NCBI GenBank assembly: GCA_046154525.1
Contig: JBJXDS010000300.1
Location: 1-5,541, forward strand
Source: JABWCE01 sp046154525
GTDB taxonomy: Bacteria; Bacteroidota; Bacteroidia; NS11-12g; UBA9320
Length of the DNA: 5,541 nucleotides
Direction of reading: 5' to 3'
Below, piece by piece: positions 1 to 5,541 of the stretch. Within the stretch, counting starts at the first letter, position 1. Each line of letters opens with the position of its first letter. Under the pieces are notes generated by a model. It was given only the letters and a program-made list of their open reading frames with translations. It was not told the origin of the DNA and searched no databases. Made by a program: the position numbers and the translations under genes.

Positions 1-1
1 T

Positions 2-442
2 GAAAAAATATATCTTCCCGATAGTAACATCAATGAGGAAGAAAGCCATGGTTATCTTAATTTTATTTATAATTTGTCTGTTAAAACTCCCCTAAAAATA
101 GGAACACCTATCCGTAATCAGGCTTACATTTATTTTGATTACCAGGAACCTATACTTACCAATGTGGCCAGAAATCTTGTATCCAAAGTAGATGCCATAA
201 AAAAGTCCTACCCTACTCATCAATTGAGCGTATATCCCAATCCTGCCAGCGACTACATTTATATTAATAATCCGGTAAATTCATCTGTTCAGGTGGATAT
301 TATTAATTCTTTTGGTCAAATCATATTAACAAAAACTATAGAAGCCAACCGTAAATTATCCATCGCAACCATAAACATGGCCAAAGGGTTATATATGATT
401 CGTGCTGAAGGCTATGCTTCTGTTAAAATTATTGTTAATTAA
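2..442 (+). CDS. C-terminal end of a T9SS-secreted surface protein (type A sorting domain), 5'-truncated
   Basis: This frame is open from the window edge, so the real start lies upstream; 146 residues are visible. Visible residues 1-62 (LPDSN, SHGYLNF, then IGTPIRNQAYIYFDYQEPI) match the end of the domain that often precedes sorting signals in large Bacteroidota surface proteins, which I believe is catalogued as DUF7619. Residues 75-146 form a type A T9SS C-terminal domain: the VYPNPASD opening, a central VDIINSFGQII strand pair, and a closing MAKGLYMIRAEG followed by a short basic/hydrophobic end. In the family this domain directs passage through the outer membrane and is then removed, leaving the protein attached to the surface or released. 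The functional N-terminal part is missing, so the activity cannot be told; an adhesin or repeat protein is a guess. TTG at 74 is an internal codon, not a start. Confidence 0.9.
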   Translation, partial: EKIYLPDSNINEEESHGYLNFIYNLSVKTPLKIGTPIRNQAYIYFDYQEPILTNVARNLVSKVDAIKKSYPTHQLSVYPNPASDYIYINNPVNSSVQVDIINSFGQIILTKTIEANRKLSIATINMAKGLYMIRAEGYASVKIIVN

Positions 443-1125
443 TGAACCGCAACAGCCAAAGTTGCTACTCCAATACTTATATCTTTAATCCCCATTAGGG
501 CTTGGCAACAAGCTTCAATTGTAGCACCGGTTGTAAATACATCATCAACCAACAAAACCCTCTTACCTTCTAATTTTTCGGGTTCACTCACTACAAATTT
601 TTCGGAAACATTCATCCATCTTTCAAACCTTCGTTTGTGAGTTTGAGTATCTGTGGAATATATTCTTGATAAATTGGCAACAACAGGAATAGATAATGCC
701 TCACTTAATCCGTCACAAATAAGTTGACTTTGGTTAAAACCGCGTGCCTTCAATTTATTTTTATGCAGTGGTACAGGAATCAAAAAATCTGTTGCAGAAA
801 CAAAAGTGTTTTCTTTCAAATGATTTCCAAATCGCTGTCCTAAATTAATTCCTATATCTTTTCGACCCCTATACTTTAGCAGGTGCAGCAACTTTTGTGT
901 TACCCCTGCTTTTTTAAAATATAAAAATGCTGTTGCAAAATCAATGTTTACCCTGCCCCACAATGCTTTGGTCATATCATTCACAGGGTCTTTATGAAAA
1001 TTGGTAACGGGTAATTTTACAGCACAAAAGACGCAAAGTACGGTTTCATGGGTAACCAACGAATTGCCGCAGTTAATGCAAACCACAGGATAAATAAGAT
1101 CTAATATTCCTGAAAACAGTTTCAC
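439..1125 (-). CDS. comF: ComF family protein (phosphoribosyltransferase-like, DNA uptake)
   Basis: A complete 228-residue protein of normal length for ComF. An N-terminal zinc-finger-like part carries CxxC pairs at C16/C19 and C31/C34. The family signature IPVPLHKNKLKARGFNQSQ lies at residues 116-134, followed by TQTHKRRFERWMNV (160-173) and the type I phosphoribosyltransferase PRPP-binding motif VLLVDDVFTTGAT (190-202). ComF proteins are cytoplasmic and needed for natural transformation in several bacteria, where they are thought to help bring single-stranded DNA inward; no substrate of the PRT fold can be read from the sequence. The start is GTG: an in-frame TAG lies two codons upstream and no ATG fits, and the resulting N-terminus looks like family members. 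The gene is alone on the minus strand, diverges from thiL, and its stop overlaps that of the preceding plus-strand gene. I see no good TAnnTTTG promoter for it. Confidence 0.95.
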   Translation of the reverse strand: MKLFSGILDLIYPVVCINCGNSLVTHETVLCVFCAVKLPVTNFHKDPVNDMTKALWGRVNIDFATAFLYFKKAGVTQKLLHLLKYRGRKDIGINLGQRFGNHLKENTFVSATDFLIPVPLHKNKLKARGFNQSQLICDGLSEALSIPVVANLSRIYSTDTQTHKRRFERWMNVSEKFVVSEPEKLEGKRVLLVDDVFTTGATIEACCQALMGIKDISIGVATLAVAVH

Positions 1126-1194
1126 AGCCTAGAATATTTTTCGGTAAATAAAACACAAGCGGTTTAGTTTTCAAAGAAAAATTTTTTAGTGAAA

Positions 1195-1228
1195 TTTGGT
1201 GACTTGGTGTGTTAGTGGCCTAACTTTG
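1195..1228 (+). promoter_or_regulatory. Bacteroidota-type promoter of thiL (leaderless-type spacing)
   Basis: A perfect -7 box of the TAnnTTTG type, TAACTTTG, lies at 1221-1228. A possible -33 TTTG lies at 1195-1198, with a 22 bp gap, slightly long. In this phylum transcription usually starts a few bases after the -7 box, which here falls at about 1232-1235, on or next to the thiL ATG at 1233. No room remains for a ribosome binding site. Confidence 0.65.
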
Positions 1229-1232
1229 CCAT

Positions 1233-2264
1233 ATGTTTGAAAACTCTGCAAAAACCACTCTTGATTCTTTGGGTGAATTTGGTTTAATTAAAAAATTAAC
1301 AGAAAACTATACCACCAATAACCCTAATTTGATAAAGGGAATTGGCGATGATGCCTCCATTTTTAAACCTAATATGGATAAATGGCAGGTTATAACTACC
1401 GACCTTATGGTAGAAAATATAAATTTTGATTTGGCTTATACCCCGCTAAAACATCTAGGTTATAAAGCTGTGGTATTAAACATTAGTGATATTTATGCCA
1501 TGAATGCTACCCCAAAATTTATTACCATTTCCATAGCCTTATCCAGTAAATATACTTTAGAGGCATTGGAAGAATTTTACGATGGGATATACCTGGCTTG
1601 CGAAAAATACAACATTGATATCATTGGTGGCGATACGAATACTTCGCCTCAGGGACTTACCATTTCTATAACCGCCATTGGTGAAGTTTCTCCCGATAAA
1701 TATGTAACACGCAGCGGTTGTAAGCCTAATGATTTACTTTGTGTAACCGGCGATTTGGGTGGAGCTTACATGGGCCACCAATTAATGGAACGCGAAAAAC
1801 GGGTGTTTTTATCCAACCCTGAAATGCAGCCCGACCTGGAAGGCTACGATTATATAGTAGGCCGGCAGCTAAAACCCGAAGCCCGTAAGGATGTGATAGA
1901 ACAATTGGCCAAACTTGATGTGTTGCCAACTTCCATGATTGACATAAGCGATGGATTAGCTTCTGAATTAAAACATTTGGCACAGCAATCTAATGTTGGG
2001 TTTATGGTATATGAAGAAAAATTACCTGTGGATACCCAAACCCTGCAATTGGCAAGTGAGTTTAATATGGATGCTACAATGTGTGCCTTAAATGGTGGCG
2101 AAGATTTTGAATTATTATTTACTATTACCCAAGCCGATTTTGAAAAAATAAAATCGAACATGGATATTACCGTAATAGGCCACGCCACCAATGAAGCCAA
2201 TGTTTGTCAACTTATTACCCCCTCCGGCAATCAGTTTGATATAAAAGCCCAAGGATGGAAATAA
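1233..2264 (+). CDS. thiL: Thiamine-monophosphate kinase ThiL
   Basis: A complete 343-residue protein, normal length for Bacteroidota ThiL. The enzyme phosphorylates thiamine monophosphate with ATP to thiamine diphosphate, the last step of cofactor synthesis, in the cytoplasm. The N-terminal AIR-synthase-like half has GIGDDAS (36-42), TTDLMVE (55-61), LGYKAVVLNISDIYAMNATP (75-94) and GGDT (132-135), the acidic metal- and nucleotide-binding motifs of the family. The C-terminal half has CVTGDLGGAYMG (170-181), GRQLKPEAR (210-218), MIDISDGLASEL (235-246) and LNGGEDFELLF (286-296). The N-terminal LGEFGLIKKL supports the ATG at 1233, as does the promoter directly before it. No other thi gene is in the window; the gene appears to be transcribed alone, with no neighbour in operon spacing. 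All key motifs look intact. Confidence 0.97.
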   Translation: MFENSAKTTLDSLGEFGLIKKLTENYTTNNPNLIKGIGDDASIFKPNMDKWQVITTDLMVENINFDLAYTPLKHLGYKAVVLNISDIYAMNATPKFITISIALSSKYTLEALEEFYDGIYLACEKYNIDIIGGDTNTSPQGLTISITAIGEVSPDKYVTRSGCKPNDLLCVTGDLGGAYMGHQLMEREKRVFLSNPEMQPDLEGYDYIVGRQLKPEARKDVIEQLAKLDVLPTSMIDISDGLASELKHLAQQSNVGFMVYEEKLPVDTQTLQLASEFNMDATMCALNGGEDFELLFTITQADFEKIKSNMDITVIGHATNEANVCQLITPSGNQFDIKAQGWK

Positions 2265-2294
2265 TGTTTAATGATGAATGGTTAATGGTTAAAT
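2260..2294 (+). repeat. Imperfect heptamer tandem repeat overlapping the thiL stop
   Basis: Five 7-base units in register: AATAATG, TTTAATG, ATGAATG, GTTAATG, GTTAAAT. The consensus is roughly nnTAATG. The first unit contains the thiL stop codon (2262-2264). It is non-coding beyond the stop, and no function can be assigned. Confidence 0.6.
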
Positions 2295-2306
2295 TTTTTG
2301 GATAAC

Positions 2307-2348
2307 AAACTCCCCTCCTTTTTCAAAGAGGGTTCAGGGGATGGTTTT
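2307..2348. repeat. REP-like GC-rich palindrome, possible terminator of thiL
   Basis: In a very AT-rich gap, CCCT-CTTT (2313-2321, with C2317 bulged) pairs with AAAGAGGG (2325-2332) around a 3-base loop. TCCCC (2311-2315) can instead pair with GGGGA (2337-2341), and AAAC (2307-2310) can pair with GTTT (2344-2347) at the base. A run of five T follows at 2345-2349. The CTCCCCTCC...GAGGG...GGGGA layout resembles dispersed intergenic palindromes I recall from Bacteroidota genomes. It may act as a thiL terminator, but the T run is not directly after the strongest stem. Confidence 0.5.
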
Positions 2349-2362
2349 TAAGTTCAAAATAC

Positions 2363-2370
2363 TAATTTTG
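2363..2370 (+). promoter_or_regulatory. Bacteroidota -7 promoter box of the GldM-like gene
   Basis: TAATTTTG is an exact TAnnTTTG match ending 25 bases before the ATG at 2396, giving a predicted leader of about 20 bases. No TTTG lies at the expected -33 distance, only T-rich sequence around 2340-2349, so the match rests on the -7 box alone. Confidence 0.5.
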
Positions 2371-2395
2371 TCCATTATACCATTCTCTAATTATC

Positions 2396-3733
2396 ATGAA
2401 TAAATCATTACTTTTAATTTTATTCTTTTTTACTTTTCTAATATCCCAGGCTCAGCGAACTGTGGTGGCCTTACCCACTGCTTTGAATATAGTTTATATT
2501 GGGTTGGATAATCCTGTGCAAATAGCTGTGGAAGGCTATACCAGAGAGCAACTTACAGTAACTTGCGATAACTGTACAATTATCCGGGCTACTGATTACC
2601 ATATTTTGAAAGTAACAACACCCGGAATATGCAAGGTTATTGTTAGCTACAAAATGAAAAAATCTTTAAAAACTGATACCCTAATGTTTAAGGTAAAATA
2701 CGTTCCCAGAACCGAATCCATGTTTGGCACAATAGAATCGGGTCCGGCTTATAGTAATGAGTTGATAAACCAACATACCATTAATGCAGTATTACCAAAT
2801 TTTTATTTTAAAGGTATAGAATTTACAGTAATAAAATTTGCTATGCTATATCTACCCAAGCAAGGTGCGGCAATACCTTTTTCAGTGCAAGGCAATCAAA
2901 TCCCTTTTGAAATTAAGCGATTAATCGCTTATTCAAATCCCGGTGACAAAATTTTGGTGGATGATATTATGGCTGTGGGCCCGGGAGGTATAGATAAGAG
3001 GTTAGCTCCCATTGCAATTACAATTTCAGGCCAAACAAACAAGTTGCTCGAAATAACTGATTTTTATACGTATAAGGAAACTGAAAATTCTAAAATTGAC
3101 ACCATATATGGTGAGTATGATTTTGAAAGTTCTATTAAAAAAGAACCTATTATTTTAAAAGGCTATAAAAATCAGTGCGGTGAGACAAAGTTAATTATGG
3201 AAGTAAAAAGAAATACTAAGAATATTCTTTGGGAGAAACACTATTATCCATCTGGTAAACTAAAAGCAGTGTACGATTTTGAAAACAATGACACCATTGG
3301 TTCAGCCAAAAGTTTTTATGAAAATGGAAGGTTAAAATCGGAAGGAAAATTATTGGTAAAAAATCATTCCGTTTCCGAAAGATATGGTGATCAATTTATT
3401 TACGGAGGAGACGGAGGAGATGATATAAATAACCAATATTTATTAGATAGTTTTCTTTTTCACAATTACTCACCTTTTGGGCCATGGAAAGGTTATTATG
3501 AAACCGGAAAAGTAGCTTTGGAGTGCACTTTAAGTATTTACAATTATGGAAAAATCCCCATGAAGGAAAGTGACCCGGAAATTTATATATACAATGGTAA
3601 TAACTCCAATAAAAAACATACCTCAATAAAAGAAGCATTTGAAAGTAAAGACAGTTATTTTAAGCCAGCATTTACAGGTTCGTTTAAGCTGTGCGATCGA
3701 GATGGGAAAATCATCAAAGAAGAAAATTTTTAA
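2396..3733 (+). CDS. Exported GldM C-terminal-domain (D3-D4-like) protein with MORN-like repeats
   Basis: A complete 445-residue protein. Residues 1-19 are a signal peptide (Lys3, a Leu/Phe core, S-Q-A cleavage before Q20). Residues 29-104 resemble GldM domain D3, including NIVYIGLDNPVQIAV and the closing FKVKYVP. Residues 107-212 resemble D4: a glycine-containing start, AVLPNFYFKGIEFTVIKFAM, FEIKRLIAYSNPGDKILVDDI and AVGPGGIDKRLAPIAITI, the last two being the clearest GldM-type stretches. GldM itself is an inner-membrane T9SS/gliding motor protein with a transmembrane helix and four periplasmic domains; the helix, D1 and D2 are absent here. After a linker come degenerate MORN/YwqK-like units near 282-292, 303-320, 363-380 and 426-442. 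A CxxC lies at 57-60. The protein is likely periplasmic, by inference. It could be a T9SS accessory protein, or a paralog that reuses the fold for another purpose. A PorE-like gene follows. Confidence 0.8.
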   Translation: MNKSLLLILFFFTFLISQAQRTVVALPTALNIVYIGLDNPVQIAVEGYTREQLTVTCDNCTIIRATDYHILKVTTPGICKVIVSYKMKKSLKTDTLMFKVKYVPRTESMFGTIESGPAYSNELINQHTINAVLPNFYFKGIEFTVIKFAMLYLPKQGAAIPFSVQGNQIPFEIKRLIAYSNPGDKILVDDIMAVGPGGIDKRLAPIAITISGQTNKLLEITDFYTYKETENSKIDTIYGEYDFESSIKKEPIILKGYKNQCGETKLIMEVKRNTKNILWEKHYYPSGKLKAVYDFENNDTIGSAKSFYENGRLKSEGKLLVKNHSVSERYGDQFIYGGDGGDDINNQYLLDSFLFHNYSPFGPWKGYYETGKVALECTLSIYNYGKIPMKESDPEIYIYNGNNSNKKHTSIKEAFESKDSYFKPAFTGSFKLCDRDGKIIKEENF

Positions 3734-3823
3734 TAATATCATTTTTTAAGTATTACAAGACTCTTTTTAATACAATATCAGCCAATTAATTTCGTTTTTT
3801 ATTAAATCAATTTTTCTAAATCT

Positions 3824-3854
3824 TTTGAAAATTGTTATAATTTCTGCATGTTTG
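3824..3854 (+). promoter_or_regulatory. Candidate promoter of the PorE-like gene
   Basis: A -33 TTTG lies at 3824-3827 and, 19 bases further, CATGTTTG at 3847-3854, one base off the TAnnTTTG consensus. The predicted leader is about 25 bases. It suggests that this gene is transcribed separately from the GldM-like gene 151 bp upstream. No GC-rich terminator hairpin is visible in the gap. Confidence 0.45.
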
Positions 3855-3884
3855 AAGATTATTAAAAAAATAGCCAAAAAGGGT

Positions 3885-5541
3885 ATGTCAAAAACACTTA
3901 CAAAATCACTTTTCTACTCCATTTTATTATCTATATTGTTGCTTAATACCCAATGCGGTGGGCCTTCGTTTAGCGAAGCCAATAAGCGGTATGCGGTAAA
4001 GGATTATGCAGTGGCTGCCGATATGTACACCAAGGTTTATAAAAAGCCTGATGGAACAAAAAAAGAAAAGCTAACCTCCTGTATTAATGCGGCACAAGCG
4101 TATTACTATAATCATGATTATAAAAATGCATTGAAGTGGTATTCCACGGCCATTCAAAAAGGGGCAAAAGATCCAATCTTTTATTACAAAATGGGTGAAT
4201 GCCTAAAAATGCAATGTAAATATTCAGAAGCTTTAATTAAATTTCAGGAATACCAAAAAATGCAACCCGACGACCCCAATACGGCTATTATGATAGAGGG
4301 TTGTGAGTTGGCTATGAAATGGAATACAGAGAAAACCCGTTACCATATCAATGAATTCAAACCTGCTAACGATCCTACAGGTCAAAAAATAAAATCGGAT
4401 GATTACTCACCTCAATGGGCCAACAAAAAGAAAACTGCTATAATGTTCACTTCCGACAGGGTAAAAGGTGAAAGTTCAAACCAGTATGACTGGACAGGCA
4501 GAAAATACAGCGATATATGGATGTTGGAATCTGCAGGAAAAGGAACCAAAGCCAAATGGGGAGAAGCTTTGCCAGTGCCTGGTGCCAATACCGACTTTAA
4601 TGATGGTACCTGCACCTTTGATGATAAATTTACCAAGATGTATTTTACCCAGTGTAATGGGTTAAAAGGAGACGAAAAGAAATGTAAAATATATGAAGCC
4701 CGCAAAAGCGGAAAAGAATGGGATATCACACCTAAACCACTTCCATTTTGCGATGATAAATCAAACTATGGGCATCCATCATTGTCAGCGGATGGCGAAA
4801 AATTATATTTTGCATCTGATATGCCTGGCGGACAAGGGGATACTAATACTCATGATATTTATTTTGCAAGTTATGTAAAGCGAGGTAAAACGTGGGGAAG
4901 CCCAGTAAATTTAGGGCCTACAATAAACACGAAAGAAAATGAAGTATTTCCCTATATATTTTCGGATGGCACACTGTATTTTTCATCGGATGGCCATGCC
5001 GGTATGGGTGCTTTAGATATTTTTTATTCCAAAGGAAGTGGCATGGATTGGGAAAAACCTGTCAATATGAAAACTCCTATAAATTCGTGTGGAGATGATT
5101 TTGGAATTATACTAGAAGACACAAAGGAAAAGGGATATTTTAGTTCAAACCGAAGCCCGGGAGGAAAAGCGGATGATAATATCTATGAGTTTTATATGGA
5201 TCCTTTGGTTTTTATACTTTCAGGTGTAGTTACTGATTGTAAAGATTCAAAACCTCTTAAAAATTCTTTAATAACAATTAGCAATAATCACGACTCAACT
5301 AAAATAAGATTGTATACCGATGCCAAAGGATATTATAAATGCACCCTTCAGGTAAATACAAAATATGAATTATTTGCTTCGAAACGCGATGAATATTATT
5401 ACGATAGCAAGGAAGAGTTTGTTTCCACCATGGGGCTAGAACAATCTACAAGTTTTGTAAAGAATTTTTGTTTAAAAAACCAATGCAGTGATATTTTCAT
5501 CCTTCCTATTTATTATGGGTTGGACTCTTCCAATATTTATA
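3885..5541 (+). CDS. PorE-like protein (TPR, WD40-like propeller, CRD, start of OmpA domain), 3'-truncated
   Basis: The frame is open to the window end; 552 residues are visible. Residues 1-23 are a signal sequence ending at C24 (LNTQCGG), a loose lipobox, so an outer-membrane lipoprotein is likely. Three TPRs occupy about 28-130 (for example YKNALKWYSTAIQKGA). A PD40/WD40-like propeller spans about 172-440, with blade motifs FTSDR (188-192), SADGEKLYFASD (301-312), DGTLYFSSDG (361-370) and FSSNRSPGG (419-427). A carboxypeptidase-regulatory-like beta domain begins at GVVTD (447-451) and contains TDAKGYY (478-484). The last residues, ILPIYYGLDSSNIY, look like the start of an OmpA-like peptidoglycan-binding domain. 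This order is that of PorE, which links the T9SS trans-envelope complex to peptidoglycan. Bacteroidota carry many paralogs with this layout, so T9SS membership is probable, not proven. The ATG at 3885 is preferred; an in-frame TTG at 3852 would add 11 residues. Confidence 0.88.
   Translation, partial: MSKTLTKSLFYSILLSILLLNTQCGGPSFSEANKRYAVKDYAVAADMYTKVYKKPDGTKKEKLTSCINAAQAYYYNHDYKNALKWYSTAIQKGAKDPIFYYKMGECLKMQCKYSEALIKFQEYQKMQPDDPNTAIMIEGCELAMKWNTEKTRYHINEFKPANDPTGQKIKSDDYSPQWANKKKTAIMFTSDRVKGESSNQYDWTGRKYSDIWMLESAGKGTKAKWGEALPVPGANTDFNDGTCTFDDKFTKMYFTQCNGLKGDEKKCKIYEARKSGKEWDITPKPLPFCDDKSNYGHPSLSADGEKLYFASDMPGGQGDTNTHDIYFASYVKRGKTWGSPVNLGPTINTKENEVFPYIFSDGTLYFSSDGHAGMGALDIFYSKGSGMDWEKPVNMKTPINSCGDDFGIILEDTKEKGYFSSNRSPGGKADDNIYEFYMDPLVFILSGVVTDCKDSKPLKNSLITISNNHDSTKIRLYTDAKGYYKCTLQVNTKYELFASKRDEYYYDSKEEFVSTMGLEQSTSFVKNFCLKNQCSDIFILPIYYGLDSSNIY

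Noticed and set aside
1172..1179. TTTCTTTG on the minus strand as a comF promoter -7 box
   Set aside because: It misses the key A of TAnnTTTG and has no TTG at the right distance upstream, so it was not listed.
1726..2200. Two overlapping open frames on the minus strand inside thiL
   Set aside because: They lie antisense to a complete thiL with all family motifs; their translations show no recognisable domain and no promoter or start context.
3396..3638. Minus-strand 80-codon open frame inside the GldM-like gene
   Set aside because: It is antisense to the MORN-like repeat region, with aromatic-rich, low-complexity content and no recognisable features.
3734..3823. AT-only inverted repeats such as ATTAAT...ATTAAAT as a terminator of the GldM-like gene
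   Set aside because: The arms are short, contain no GC pairs and are expected by chance in such AT-rich sequence.
3848..3865. Five-codon leader frame (MFEDY) before the PorE-like gene
   Set aside because: The ATG overlaps the candidate -7 promoter box and so lies upstream of the likely transcript start; it has no attenuator features.
3876..3884. AAAAAGGGT before the ATG at 3885 as a Shine-Dalgarno site
   Set aside because: Only one base separates GGG from the ATG, too close for normal pairing, and SD use is weak in this phylum.
4412..4878. Short open frames on both strands inside the PorE-like gene
   Set aside because: They are out of frame with a continuous 552-codon frame that carries clear TPR and propeller motifs.

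Overview
The window comes from a Bacteroidota genome, probably a free-living or environmental member with a type IX secretion system (T9SS). The evidence is an AT-rich sequence, a type A T9SS sorting domain, Bacteroidota-type promoters (TAnnTTTG boxes just upstream of starts), no convincing Shine-Dalgarno sites, a GldM-like exported protein and a PorE-like TPR/beta-propeller/OmpA protein. I cannot place it below phylum level.

Layout. Positions 2-442 (+) hold the 3' end of a large secreted or surface protein ending in a T9SS sorting domain. It converges on comF (439-1125, -), and the two stop codons share the palindrome TTAA. comF diverges across 107 bp from thiL (1233-2264, +), thiamine-monophosphate kinase, whose -7 box lies so close to the ATG that the mRNA may be leaderless. 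The 131 bp after thiL hold an imperfect heptamer tandem repeat, a GC-rich REP-like hairpin that could also terminate transcription, and a promoter for the next gene. Positions 2396-3733 (+) encode an exported protein with the two C-terminal periplasmic domains of GldM but without the GldM membrane anchor or the first two domains, followed by degenerate MORN/YwqK-like repeats. After 151 bp with its own candidate promoter comes a PorE-like probable lipoprotein (3885 to the window end, +). It has TPRs, a WD40-like propeller and a carboxypeptidase-regulatory-like domain, and the window stops just as the OmpA-like domain begins.

How the genes relate. comF and thiL are housekeeping or DNA-uptake genes and have no obvious link to the rest. 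Three of the five genes (the first and the last two) concern T9SS: a cargo protein, a GldM-derived periplasmic protein and a PorE-type envelope protein. The most interesting item is the free-standing GldM D3-D4 plus MORN protein next to a PorE-like gene. It could be an accessory or adaptor of the secretion/gliding trans-envelope complex, but that role is inference. No RNA genes, CRISPR arrays, insertion sequences or clear prophage elements are visible.
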